A stretch of DNA of 40,441 nucleotides, from contig JBGVRT010000135.1 of assembly GCA_045128735.1 (NCBI GenBank), forward strand, positions 1 through 40,441, given 5' to 3'. The position numbers were made by a program, and so were the translations under genes. The stretch's first letter is position 1. Every line of letters starts with the position of its first letter. The notes beneath the pieces were generated by a model. It did not search any database. It was given only the letters and a program-made list of their open reading frames with translations, and was not told where the DNA came from. Below are positions 29,234-38,384 of this stretch, one piece after another. This DNA comes from RGIG8775 sp045128735. Lineage in GTDB: Bacteria > Bacillota > Clostridia > Oscillospirales > CAG-272.

Positions 29234-29796
29234 TTAAAACTATTGCGCGTGTGGGCTATGCGCCTATCACTGAGCGAACCGCTTCCGGCTACACCTATGG
29301 CAATATCGTTTGGTTTGAGACCGACGAAGCCGGCGGCAGAAATATCGAGAGCACGCCGCAGGGCGAGACGTTCGAGATCGAGGCGGACGGCGTTATCGTC
29401 ACACAGGGCGAGGTCAATTCCGGTTATCAGCACAGCCTTGAACTGCTCGACATTATCGACGATGTACGCGAGAACTGGCTCGGCATGATTCCCACGGCGA
29501 CCGGACACTTTGAGAAGGTGGACAATCAGGAGCTTCCGCGTTTTGCGCTGGTTGTGGCAAACGAGACCTTTAACGGCACCAAGAAATATCAGGTGTGGAC
29601 ATATTTTGACAGTCAGGTATCTGAGCGCCCGACGCTGACTTCCAAGACGATGGCAAAGACGTTCGACCCCGACTTCCCGACCTACACCATCGCTTCCGTC
29701 CCCAGAATCAGCGACAAGGTTATCCGCGCCGAGGATTTTGTGGACACGCTTCCCACCGCCATCGCAGAGCCCACGCCCGTCAAGCCCGGACCGTAA
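29230..29796 (+). CDS. Major tail (tube) protein
   Basis: A 188-residue beta-rich protein (MIKTIARVGYAPITERTASGYTYG..., TFEIEADGVIVTQGEVNSGYQHSLELLD). Codon use is more GC-rich, as for the capsid gene, agreeing with high expression. Order and length fit the tube protein of siphoviruses, which stacks as hexamers around the tape measure. Confidence 0.88.
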   Translation: MIKTIARVGYAPITERTASGYTYGNIVWFETDEAGGRNIESTPQGETFEIEADGVIVTQGEVNSGYQHSLELLDIIDDVRENWLGMIPTATGHFEKVDNQELPRFALVVANETFNGTKKYQVWTYFDSQVSERPTLTSKTMAKTFDPDFPTYTIASVPRISDKVIRAEDFVDTLPTAIAEPTPVKPGP

Positions 29797-29799
29797 AGC

Positions 29800-30180
29800 A
29801 TGACGCTCCGTGTGGACAATCGTACATTCGAGGTAAGGGCTTCCGCCTTTACCTTGATCTTGTATGAGGACAATTTCAAAGGGCGGCGCATGTTGCAAGA
29901 CCTCTCAGCACTGGCTGAGATGGAGCAAAGCGGCGCGGTCTCTTATGCGCTGGTGTCGCGCATGTTGTGGGCGCTTGCCCGGACAGCAGACGCGGCGACA
30001 CCGGATTTCTATGAATGGGTGCAGGCGTTTTCCATCGGTGGCATTATCTCCGCATATCCTGCGGTTGTCACGCTGCTGACGGAGAACATCATGACACCAA
30101 AAAAAGCAACAGCGGCGGCGATTCTGAAACGCTGCTTTCAGCGATTGACATTCTGGCGTATTCGACGGAATGCGGATTGA
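29800..30180 (+). CDS. Tail assembly chaperone G
   Basis: A 126-residue protein (TLRVDNRTFEVRASAFTLILYEDNFKGRRMLQDL...) between the tube and tape measure genes, the place of the gpG-like chaperone. Its last 24 residues (after KK at 30100-30105) are read only without the frameshift. A longer G-T fusion is made by -1 slippage. Confidence 0.85.
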   Translation: MTLRVDNRTFEVRASAFTLILYEDNFKGRRMLQDLSALAEMEQSGAVSYALVSRMLWALARTADAATPDFYEWVQAFSIGGIISAYPAVVTLLTENIMTPKKATAAAILKRCFQRLTFWRIRRNAD

Positions 30181-30413
30181 CCGCCGCAGACTTTGAGCGG
30201 CTATCTATCGGATTCGTGATCGACCTCTGCGCGGCAAAGGTCAGGCTGAAATCAGGTGAAGCCGATTTGGAAGAAGAAAAGTATATCAAGATGAAGCGCA
30301 ACGTCGGGCTCATTCAAAAGAAGTACGAGCGCGGCGAAGTCTCTGACGAGCGCTATCAAGATTTTATGGAAAAATACAAAGAATTGGAGGAACGTTATGG
30401 CTTCAACAATTAA
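29800..30413 (+). CDS. Tail assembly chaperone G-T fusion by -1 frameshift
   Basis: Reading 29800-30105 in frame 1 and then 30105-30413 one base back gives a 204-residue fusion (...MTPKKSNSGGDSETLLSAIDILAYSTECG... to EERYGFNN). The T part has no start codon with a ribosome site. A G/GT pair made by slippage before the tape measure gene is a conserved feature of long-tailed phages; both coat the tape measure and recruit tube protein. Confidence 0.85.
30099..30105 (+). promoter_or_regulatory. Slippery heptamer for -1 frameshift
   Basis: A-AAA-AAA (followed by G) in the G reading frame, a strong tandem-lysine slip site. After slipping, the next codon is AGC (30105-30107), which leads straight into the T frame. 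Confidence 0.8.
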
Positions 30414-33400
30414 GGGCATTACCGTCAAGATTGGCGGCGATACTGTTGATCTGAAAAAAGCGCTTGAAAGCACGGCAAAGACCTCCAAAAACTTACAGTC
30501 CGAGTTAAATCAGGTCAACAAACTGCTGAAATTTAACCCGGACAATGCTGCATTATTGGCGCAGAAGCAGGAGCTGCTGACTGAAAAGATCGGCGCGACG
30601 CGTGAAGCGCTCAAAAAGCTGAAAGATGTGCAGGACGATGTGGAGCGCCAAGCCAAAAACGGCGAGATCAGCGGCGAACAGTACCGTGCCTATCAGAGAG
30701 AGGTTGAGCAGACGCAGAGCGTGCTGCAACACCTTGAAACGCAGCTGAAAGAAACCGGCGACAAGTTTTCCGAGGTGCAGCGCAAGTCCGGCGCGGTCAA
30801 CTTTAGAAATGCCGAGGACAAAGCGGCACATTTGAAGGGCGTTATCAAGGACATGGCGGACAGTGCCGTTGAGAACATGGAAAAGGTCTCCAAGACCGCC
30901 AAAGACGTCGGTAAAGGACTGGAAAAAGCCGGGAAAACACTCAGCGCCGGCTCGGCAGTTGCCGGAGCAGCACTGAGTGCGTCTACAAAATTTGCAATGG
31001 ACTTTGAGGACGCGATGGCAAAGGTCAGCACGATTGCCGATGAAAACGAAGTGCCGATGGACAAAATGCGCGAACAGATTCTTGCACTGTCCAACGATAC
31101 CGGCGTAGCAGCGACGGATATTGCCGAAAATGTTTATAACGCGATTTCAGCCGGTCAGAAAACCGGTGACGCGGTGAATTTCGTTGCGAAATCGTTGTCA
31201 TTGTCAAAGGCTGGATTTGCGGACACCGGCGCGGCACTGGATGTTCTCACAACCATCATGAACGCCTACGGCATGAGTGCCGAGGAGGTCGGGGAGATTT
31301 CCGACATTCTGATTCAAACGCAGAACCTCGGTAAAGTGACGGTCGGCGAACTGGCTTCCTCAATGGGCAAGGTTATCCCGACCGCCAATCAGTACGGCGT
31401 AAGCCTTGACCAGTTGGCAGCAGCGTATTCCATTACAACTGCGAAAGGTATCGCGGCGGCAGAATCCACCACGTATATCAACTCAATGTTGAATGAGTTG
31501 GGGAAAAGCGGCACCAAAACCTCTGATCTATTAAAAGAAAAAACCGGGAAATCTTTTACAGAATTGATGAAAGAAGGATATTCACTGTCCGACGTTCTTC
31601 AAATTGTTGCCGGTAGTGCCGCCGAGGGCGTTAATTATTTTAACAAAATCGGCACGACTATTCAAAGCGCAACCGGCAAAAGCTTTGAGGAGCTTCAAGA
31701 CGAAGGGTATTCTCTCAGTCAGATTATGGAGTTAATCAATCAGCGAAACGGCGAAAATAAGCGCAGTTTCAATGAATTAAATCAAGCGTTAAAAGACGGC
31801 ACCGGCAAGAGCTTTAAGCAATTAAGTGAAGAAGGTTATGACCTTTCGGAAATTTTGACTCTTGTAGACGAAAAGACTGGGGAAAGCGTCAAAGGCTTTA
31901 GTGATATGTGGGGAAGCGCCGAAGCTGCAAAAGCCGCAACAACCTTGCTCGGAGACAGCGCAAGCGTTTTCAATGACCGTCTGAAAGAAATGAACGGCTC
32001 CACCGGCGCGACAGACAAAGCGCTCGGCAAGCTGAAAACAACGTCAACCGAAACCAAGAAGATCGTCAACGAGCTCAAAAACGCCGGTATTGATCTCGGC
32101 AACGAGGTTTTGAAACAAGCAGCGCCTTTGCTCAAAGACGCGATGGGCAGCGTGAAAAATCTGACTTCATGGCTAAAAAAACTGAAACCGGAGCAGAAGG
32201 AAGCACTGGTCAAAGCAATAGAGATCATGGCGGTCGTCGGTCCCGGTGTGACGATCCTCGGCAAACTGACAAAGGGTGTGGGCAGTTTTGTCGGCACCGG
32301 CGCGAAGCTTGTGAAATCGCTGCAAAATACGACCGTTGCGCAAATGGGCTTGAACGCCGCCATGGACGCGAACCCGGTCGGCGCGGTAACACTGGCGATC
32401 ACGGCGTTTGTCGCTGTTCTCGGCGGCGCTATCACCGCGATCAATGCTTTTCATGACGCGCAGTTGGAAAATGCCGGATTCAAGCAGCAACTTGACGACA
32501 TGCAAGAGACAGTTGACAAGATTTCCGAAATCCGTGACGGAATCAAAAATACTGTCGCTGATATGAAAAACGCTTCACTCAGCGCCGGCAACGAGATCGG
32601 CGTGATCGACGATTACCGTCAGCGCCTTGATGAATTGCTTGAAAAAAGCAATCTGACACCGGCAGAGCAAGCGGAATTGACGACGATCGGCGATTATTTC
32701 GCGCAGAAATATCCGGAGTTTGAAAAGACATGGAATGAATACATTTCCGTTGACGACAATGGGCGCGTCAAGATTTCCGGCAACGTCGAAGAACTCAAAG
32801 GGAAACTTGACAGCCTGATCTCCAAATATAAGCAGGTTGCGGCGCAGGCGGCGCTGTCCAATCTGGCACAGCAGAACGCCGAGGCGGTTGTCAATTCCCG
32901 GCAGCAAGTCCGAGACGCGGCGGCTGAAATGCTCAAAGCGTCCGAAGAGTTAGAAAAATTTCAAAAAGAATGGGATTTGACTGACGAAAATCTCGCGTCA
33001 TTGGCTTCCGCACAACCGTGGTTTGAGTGGGAAAACGCCGACAAGAGCGTGAAGCTGTTTGCCAGTGATGTATTGGCTCAATACAATTCACTGGTTGAAA
33101 AGGGTGCTGAAACGACAAGGTCTTATGAGGCTGTGGTAGAAAGCGCCGCGCAGTTAAAGCAGAGCGGCGACGACCTCGCCAGAATGCAAGCGGTTGTCAA
33201 CGGCAATTATGACGACGCGTCAGCAGTTTTGATGACATATAATGAGGGCTTGATAAAATCCATTGATGTCGAACAATCTAAGTGGAAATCTCTCGATAAT
33301 CTGAAAACAAAAGCCGAAGAAACCGCAGCAGAAACCGGGTCTAATCTGGTTTATGGATTAAAAAACGGTATTGAAAAATATAAAACCGAAATTTTTGACA

Positions 33401-33960
33401 GTGGTATTGAACAAGCGCGGCTTTACCTTGACAGTTTCGACGCCACAATGGGCATTGAATCGCCGTCAAAAGAGATGTACAAGCGTGGTCAGCAGACTGT
33501 GCAGGGCTTTATCAATGGGTTAAAGGACGCTTCCGGGCTTTCCAACATTTGGAACACCGCCAAGAATGTAGCCAGCACTGCCTTAAACGCCGTCAAGAAT
33601 TTTCTCGGCATTCGTTCACCGTCAAAGGAAGCCGCAAAGCTGGGCGCTTATTTTGGCGAGGGCTTTTCTCAGGGCATTGAGAGCCAATCCAAAAACGCCG
33701 CTCTGTCAGCCGCAGAAATGGCGCAGGCGGCGCGAAACGGCTTGACAAGTGAAATTATAGGCGGCTCCGTTTCGCGGCTCTCAGGGCTAAAATACGGCGA
33801 GTTAGGCGGCATGTCAACCGTGACGAACAACAGCACAACGACCAATAACAGTCCTATTCAGATCAACGTACAAGCGACGGTCAACAGCGACGCCGATATT
33901 GACCGCCTTGCACAGCAGCTCGGGCAGAAAATCGCACAGCAGGGGGTTAGATGGGGATAA
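30397..33960 (+). CDS. Tape measure protein
   Basis: A 1187-residue protein. The N-terminus is coiled coil (LKKALESTAKTSKNLQSELNQ), then a TP901-type tape measure core (FAMDFEDAMAKVSTIADE, LTTIMNAYGMSAEEVGEISD, GVSLDQLAAAYS) with three tandem 43-residue repeats at about 383-511, hydrophobic segments (GAVTLAITAFVAVLGGAITAI), and two copies of the tail motif SPSKE (near 1023 and 1073). It sets tail length and may form a channel at DNA entry. The length predicts a tail of roughly 170-180 nm if 0.15 nm per residue applies. Confidence 0.95.
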   Translation: MASTIKGITVKIGGDTVDLKKALESTAKTSKNLQSELNQVNKLLKFNPDNAALLAQKQELLTEKIGATREALKKLKDVQDDVERQAKNGEISGEQYRAYQREVEQTQSVLQHLETQLKETGDKFSEVQRKSGAVNFRNAEDKAAHLKGVIKDMADSAVENMEKVSKTAKDVGKGLEKAGKTLSAGSAVAGAALSASTKFAMDFEDAMAKVSTIADENEVPMDKMREQILALSNDTGVAATDIAENVYNAISAGQKTGDAVNFVAKSLSLSKAGFADTGAALDVLTTIMNAYGMSAEEVGEISDILIQTQNLGKVTVGELASSMGKVIPTANQYGVSLDQLAAAYSITTAKGIAAAESTTYINSMLNELGKSGTKTSDLLKEKTGKSFTELMKEGYSLSDVLQIVAGSAAEGVNYFNKIGTTIQSATGKSFEELQDEGYSLSQIMELINQRNGENKRSFNELNQALKDGTGKSFKQLSEEGYDLSEILTLVDEKTGESVKGFSDMWGSAEAAKAATTLLGDSASVFNDRLKEMNGSTGATDKALGKLKTTSTETKKIVNELKNAGIDLGNEVLKQAAPLLKDAMGSVKNLTSWLKKLKPEQKEALVKAIEIMAVVGPGVTILGKLTKGVGSFVGTGAKLVKSLQNTTVAQMGLNAAMDANPVGAVTLAITAFVAVLGGAITAINAFHDAQLENAGFKQQLDDMQETVDKISEIRDGIKNTVADMKNASLSAGNEIGVIDDYRQRLDELLEKSNLTPAEQAELTTIGDYFAQKYPEFEKTWNEYISVDDNGRVKISGNVEELKGKLDSLISKYKQVAAQAALSNLAQQNAEAVVNSRQQVRDAAAEMLKASEELEKFQKEWDLTDENLASLASAQPWFEWENADKSVKLFASDVLAQYNSLVEKGAETTRSYEAVVESAAQLKQSGDDLARMQAVVNGNYDDASAVLMTYNEGLIKSIDVEQSKWKSLDNLKTKAEETAAETGSNLVYGLKNGIEKYKTEIFDSGIEQARLYLDSFDATMGIESPSKEMYKRGQQTVQGFINGLKDASGLSNIWNTAKNVASTALNAVKNFLGIRSPSKEAAKLGAYFGEGFSQGIESQSKNAALSAAEMAQAARNGLTSEIIGGSVSRLSGLKYGELGGMSTVTNNSTTTNNSPIQINVQATVNSDADIDRLAQQLGQKIAQQGVRWG
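31543..31929 (+). repeat. Three tandem 129-bp repeats in the tape measure gene
   Basis: The motif TGKSF-x2-L-x2-EGY-x-LS starts at 31543, 31672 and 31801, an exact spacing of 129 bp (43 residues). The first copy resembles the single copy usually found in TP901-type tape measures; the DNA of the copies has diverged, so the duplication is not recent. Confidence 0.82.
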
Positions 33961-34721
33961 TGAATGATATTAAATTTAACGGTCAGTCATTGAACCGTCT
34001 CGGTTTTGCTGTCCGGCATTTTCCGATTCACAGCGCCGCGCGCCGGAGTAGAGAGTTTATCCCGATCATCGGCAGGAGTGGCGACGTTATCAACGACAAC
34101 GGCAGATATGAAAACGTGGAGTTTTCTTATGAAGTCAACACTGTTTTTATGACGGATTTGGCAAACAAAGCCCTTGTGGAGCGCCGTTTGGTTGATTGGC
34201 TGCTGTCTCAAAACACTTATGCGCGATTTGAGGATTCAACGGTTCCGGGTTGCTTCACTTATGCGGTATGTACCGACATCGCCGAGATCAACACCAATCA
34301 CCTTGACGGCTATCTGTCTACTGTGCTGACCTTCAACCGCCAACCGTTTTGGTATACGCTAGAAGGGCAGCGTGAAAGGCTTGTCAATAATCCGCTCGGC
34401 GCGGATATCGAATTGATAAACCCCGAAGCATACGGAGCACGCCCGACCATGACGATCACCGGCGTGGGGAATTATTCCTTATATATTAACGGTCAAGAGA
34501 TCGTTGTGAGTTTTGGCGGCACGTCCTCACAGAATCACGTTTTGACGATTGATTTTGAAAATAATCACGCCTATTCCGGCAGTCAGAACATGAACAACTA
34601 TATCAGCGCCGATTACTTTCCCGATCTCAGAGCCGGTCTCAATATGGTGAAGCTGATCGGGGAGAGCTCGGCGACGCAGCTTGACAGTATCTCGATCATA
34701 CCAAACTGGAGGCGGTTATAA
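33951..34721 (+). CDS. Distal tail protein (Dit)
   Basis: A 256-residue protein with the siphovirus Dit start (NDIKFNGQSLNRLGFAVRHFPIH) and VLTFNRQPFWYTLEG, the junction between the N-terminal ring domain and the C-terminal beta-sandwich. It forms the hexameric hub below the tail tube. The start may be ATG 33951 (AGGGGGT upstream) or ATG 33960, which overlaps the tape measure stop (TAATG). Confidence 0.88.
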   Translation: MGIMNDIKFNGQSLNRLGFAVRHFPIHSAARRSREFIPIIGRSGDVINDNGRYENVEFSYEVNTVFMTDLANKALVERRLVDWLLSQNTYARFEDSTVPGCFTYAVCTDIAEINTNHLDGYLSTVLTFNRQPFWYTLEGQRERLVNNPLGADIELINPEAYGARPTMTITGVGNYSLYINGQEIVVSFGGTSSQNHVLTIDFENNHAYSGSQNMNNYISADYFPDLRAGLNMVKLIGESSATQLDSISIIPNWRRL

Positions 34722-35872
34722 TGCTCCCGAGGTTATACAATCCCACCGACAATTTTGATTATAATGGGCTCGGATTTTTCACGGCGGTCAATTCCTGCGC
34801 TGCCAAGGAGGACACAAGCGGCACCTATACGCTTGATCTGACTATCTCCAATCAGGACAGGCTGGCGGCGTTCGCGGTTCCCGATATGTTTGTAAAAGCC
34901 TTGACGAATTTCCGCGATCCTCCGCAGCTTTTTGAGATCACCGACGTGGCGATCTCCCCAAACGGTCAGGAGCGCAGAATTACCGCGCAGCATATCAAAA
35001 CGATCGCTTTCCAAGACTGCTTGCGAGATACATTTATCGCGAGAGCGTTTAATGATAGAACCGCCGATTATGTCGGCAAGGAGTATTTCAGTTATCACCG
35101 TAGCCAAACAAATCGCTTTAGCTTTTCAAGCAATATTCCGGGCGTGAAATCGTTCGATTGTTTTGACGCGAAATCAAAGCTGTTTGGCGATCTGTTCGGA
35201 CAAGCCGAAGGCGGTATTCAAGCGATATACGGCGGCGAATTTCATTACAACAACTTTGAAATTGAATTGTTATCTCATCGCGGCAGGGGAATGCACCGGA
35301 TAACTTACGGCGGCGCATTATCAGATTATGAACAATCGCTGACAAACGGCGCGTCATACACGCACTTGATCGGCTACGTCAAGGTTCCGCTTGCGAATGT
35401 ACAGGGTGAGTACCTTGTCATTGCCGGTGAACCTTACCGGACAGACAAGACAAGGGCGTTTTTCAAGCCGAAAATGCTTGATTTCACTTCTGACCTTCTG
35501 GAAGATTACGGAGATGTAAAAATCGACGGCAACTTCCCGGACGGCAGCGGGAACACACCGCCATATTTGACGAAAACAAAGATCATTGAACGCATTGCCG
35601 ATTATACCGACTGGTATTTTCGGAAAAACGTCAAGTATCAGGGAACCAACGCCACGCAAATCAGCTTGACCGTGGACTATCAGCCGGCGCTTGACAGCAT
35701 GAAGGATCTCGGACTGTGTGACCCGATAACGGTTGTGTTGTCCCCGGGTAATTCGGTTGTTTCGACAATCACCTCAGTGACGTTTGACAGTATCAACGAA
35801 CGATTTGTCGAGATCGGCGTAGGTGCTCCCCGGCTGACACTTGCGGATTTCATAAGAGATAAAAGACAATAG
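34721..35872 (+). CDS. Tail-associated hub protein (Tal, gp27-like)
   Basis: A 383-residue protein matching the N-terminal hub part of prophage tail endopeptidase/Tal proteins: QDRLAAFAVPDMFVKA, ERRITAQHIKTIAFQDCLRD, FDCFDAKSKLFGDLFGQAEGG and GAALSDYEQSL-like GALSDYEQSLTNG. There is no C-terminal lytic domain, so it is a short, structural form that closes the tail tip. TAATG-type contact with Dit. Confidence 0.88.
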   Translation: MLPRLYNPTDNFDYNGLGFFTAVNSCAAKEDTSGTYTLDLTISNQDRLAAFAVPDMFVKALTNFRDPPQLFEITDVAISPNGQERRITAQHIKTIAFQDCLRDTFIARAFNDRTADYVGKEYFSYHRSQTNRFSFSSNIPGVKSFDCFDAKSKLFGDLFGQAEGGIQAIYGGEFHYNNFEIELLSHRGRGMHRITYGGALSDYEQSLTNGASYTHLIGYVKVPLANVQGEYLVIAGEPYRTDKTRAFFKPKMLDFTSDLLEDYGDVKIDGNFPDGSGNTPPYLTKTKIIERIADYTDWYFRKNVKYQGTNATQISLTVDYQPALDSMKDLGLCDPITVVLSPGNSVVSTITSVTFDSINERFVEIGVGAPRLTLADFIRDKRQ

Positions 35873-35883
35873 GAGATGAAAGC

Positions 35884-38253
35884 ATGAATTTAATTCCAAA
35901 CATTGACGTGGCGGTTGATATCAACAGCCTTGCACCGGTTTTCATCGACCACATTTTGAACGTGAACGACACCAATTCCCGGACGTTCAGCGTTTCGCTT
36001 TACGCGAATAACCAAAAAATCAGCCTGTACAGTGGCAACTTCACCGCAAAAGCCGCGATCTCCGTCAACAACATTTTGCTTGACGATGATGTGACGGCGC
36101 TGATTCAGACCGACAGCACGGTTGCCGTGACGGTCGATAATAAATACTTAACGCTCATTCCCGGCGTGATGAGGATTCAACTGACGATCACCCGCGGCAC
36201 CGACGTGATTGTGACGCCGCTCCCGATTCTGGCGCGTGTTACCTCAGACCTCGCGCAGACCGCGCAGATTCTGCCCGATTCACACAGCAGCTATTCCGAA
36301 ATTGTCGCGGAAGTAGTTGCCGCGAGGGGAGAGTACAATAACCTTTCTGAATCAATCGGGAGCAAGGTGCCGTTGAGTAACATTGTGCAGACCATCACCG
36401 CGCAGTCAACTCACAATCAGATTCCGACGGCGAAAGCGGTTTATGATTACACTGCAAGCAAGGCAAGTTATACCTATCTGAATAATCAATACACACAGCT
36501 TGCAAATGATGTGGCACAGTTACCCTCAACGGCAGACGTACAGCAGATGATTGACAGCCTCGTCGACCCGACGTTGTCGGTTCAGGGGAAAGCAGCGGAC
36601 GCAAAGGCGACGGGGGAAATACGCACGAAGCAAAATATATTGTTCAACGGTTTGAATGTGTCGTTCACGGAATCGATTGTAACGCCTATTGTAACGCCTA
36701 TTTATCTGAAAAGCGGAGAATCTGTAAGGATAACCGTCACGGACAAAACAGCCGGCAATATTTTTGCGTATATAGATGGGCACACCTCATCGTCATATGC
36801 CATCACGATTTCTAAAGACGGCGTTTACATTTTCACGGCTTCCTTTGACGGGTATTTTAGCTTGTATACGCCGCTTAATCCGGCACCTACAGCAAACATG
36901 CTGATCGAGTACATTTCAGCGTTGTCTGAAAAGCTTTCAGACGTCAAGAGTGAAACAAAAGACAATACGGCTGCGATCGGTTCTGTAAACAGTACGATAT
37001 ATAAAACCGTCAATTTGGCGGTTGAGCAGGGCGACATCGATACCGGAAACAACGGTGGAAATGTCAACAGTGAAAAATCGGTGCGAACCCCTTCTTTTAT
37101 CGAAAAATGTATAAACATCTCATTCCCTGAAACTCACGTGGCACGTATTTTTGCCTATCAGGGATCAACGTTTGTAGGGTGCTGGTCGGGTACGGAATTC
37201 AACAAAGACTGGACCAAGAATCTGTATATGCCTTCACCGGTCTACATGGGTGAATTTTTCGCCCGGTTCCCTGATTATAGCTTTCGGCTGACATTTTGGG
37301 CGGCGTCAAAGACGCCGATCACACCGGCTGACACACCGGTCAACGCGCAAATCGAGAAATATGCCGACAAGATACCGGTTTATACAGTGGGAGCCGGTGG
37401 CGATTTCGCCACGTTCAACGGAGCGCTGATCGCTTTGGCAAACGATTCGTCAGAAAAAATAATTGAGGTAAAACAAGGGATATATAATATCTTTGAGGAA
37501 TACGGCGGTGCGGAGTATATCGCAAGCCTCACCGACGTGGATTCGCTGAGTTGGGAGGACGTATCCGTTATTGTTCCGCCTAATACGACCATCCGCGGAA
37601 TCGGCAATGTTGTATTGGAGTGGAACCCCACAGACAGTGAGATCATCGATCAAAAACACGCGTTTTTGCATTCGCCGCTCAATCTGTGCGGCAGCTGCAC
37701 GATTGAAAATATCAAAATTGTTTGTTCTAACTGCCGCTACGGCATTCATGATGAATGCTCGGGGCTTGCTGTCTTCAATGAGATCGTGCGGAAGCTGAAA
37801 AATGTTGTGGTCATCTACAATGCTTCAACCTACGGTGTGAAATATGCCTATGGTGCAGGACATGCGCGCCGCGGCAGTTACCACTATGAAAACTGCACTT
37901 TTTCCGCGCATTACGGGGATGTTTGGTCAACCCATAATTATCTTTCAGCGGATACGTTGACTCACGCGACGATCGAATTTGTCTTCTGCAAATTCATCAA
38001 TAATATAACGAATCGGCCGGGAAATATCCGCCTGTCGTCAACCAATGCGAACGCAAGAAAAGACAGCGTCTACCTGAATGGCTGTTACGCTAACGGCATT
38101 TCTTATGGCTCCGAATACTCCGTCACCGACGTCTGGCAAAACTACAGCGTCACCTCAATGTGTTCTTCGCCGCTGACAGACACATATCAAGGCGGAAACC
38201 TCATTGAAGCCTATCGCGAGCCTACTACGCAATATTTGACTATAAACGGCTGA
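35884..38253 (+). CDS. BppU-type baseplate/tail spike with beta-helix domain
   Basis: A 789-residue protein after AGGAGATG. Residues 1-130 are a BppU-like baseplate attachment domain (TRTFSVSLY-type NSRTFSVSLYANNQKI, MRIQLTITRGTDVIVTPL). A helical linker with KAVYDYT and two short beta regions follow, then from about 500 a pectate-lyase-like beta-helix: YTVGAGGDFATFNGAL, VIVPPNTTIRGIG, CTIENIKIVCSNC, YHYENCTFSAHYGD. Such domains bind or cut surface polysaccharide, so it is a likely receptor-binding spike. Confidence 0.9.
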   Translation: MNLIPNIDVAVDINSLAPVFIDHILNVNDTNSRTFSVSLYANNQKISLYSGNFTAKAAISVNNILLDDDVTALIQTDSTVAVTVDNKYLTLIPGVMRIQLTITRGTDVIVTPLPILARVTSDLAQTAQILPDSHSSYSEIVAEVVAARGEYNNLSESIGSKVPLSNIVQTITAQSTHNQIPTAKAVYDYTASKASYTYLNNQYTQLANDVAQLPSTADVQQMIDSLVDPTLSVQGKAADAKATGEIRTKQNILFNGLNVSFTESIVTPIVTPIYLKSGESVRITVTDKTAGNIFAYIDGHTSSSYAITISKDGVYIFTASFDGYFSLYTPLNPAPTANMLIEYISALSEKLSDVKSETKDNTAAIGSVNSTIYKTVNLAVEQGDIDTGNNGGNVNSEKSVRTPSFIEKCINISFPETHVARIFAYQGSTFVGCWSGTEFNKDWTKNLYMPSPVYMGEFFARFPDYSFRLTFWAASKTPITPADTPVNAQIEKYADKIPVYTVGAGGDFATFNGALIALANDSSEKIIEVKQGIYNIFEEYGGAEYIASLTDVDSLSWEDVSVIVPPNTTIRGIGNVVLEWNPTDSEIIDQKHAFLHSPLNLCGSCTIENIKIVCSNCRYGIHDECSGLAVFNEIVRKLKNVVVIYNASTYGVKYAYGAGHARRGSYHYENCTFSAHYGDVWSTHNYLSADTLTHATIEFVFCKFINNITNRPGNIRLSSTNANARKDSVYLNGCYANGISYGSEYSVTDVWQNYSVTSMCSSPLTDTYQGGNLIEAYREPTTQYLTING

Positions 38254-38384
38254 TTAAGGACGAAGAAGTTTATCAACTTTTAAAACAGAAATCGCAAAGC
38301 GATTTGTTTCCACTACGGCACAGGCGAAATATACGGAGAGTAAGTGCTTGCCGCAGAAGAATTTCAAAGTTAGAAGGCGATATT
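38254..38384. other. Gap between baseplate genes with a frame remnant
   Basis: A 131-bp gap. An open frame without a start runs through it into the next gene and reads DYKRLIKDEEVYQLLKQKSQ near 38238-38300. It looks protein-like and may be the remnant of a lost gene end or a recombination scar at the fibre locus. No promoter or terminator is seen. Confidence 0.4.
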
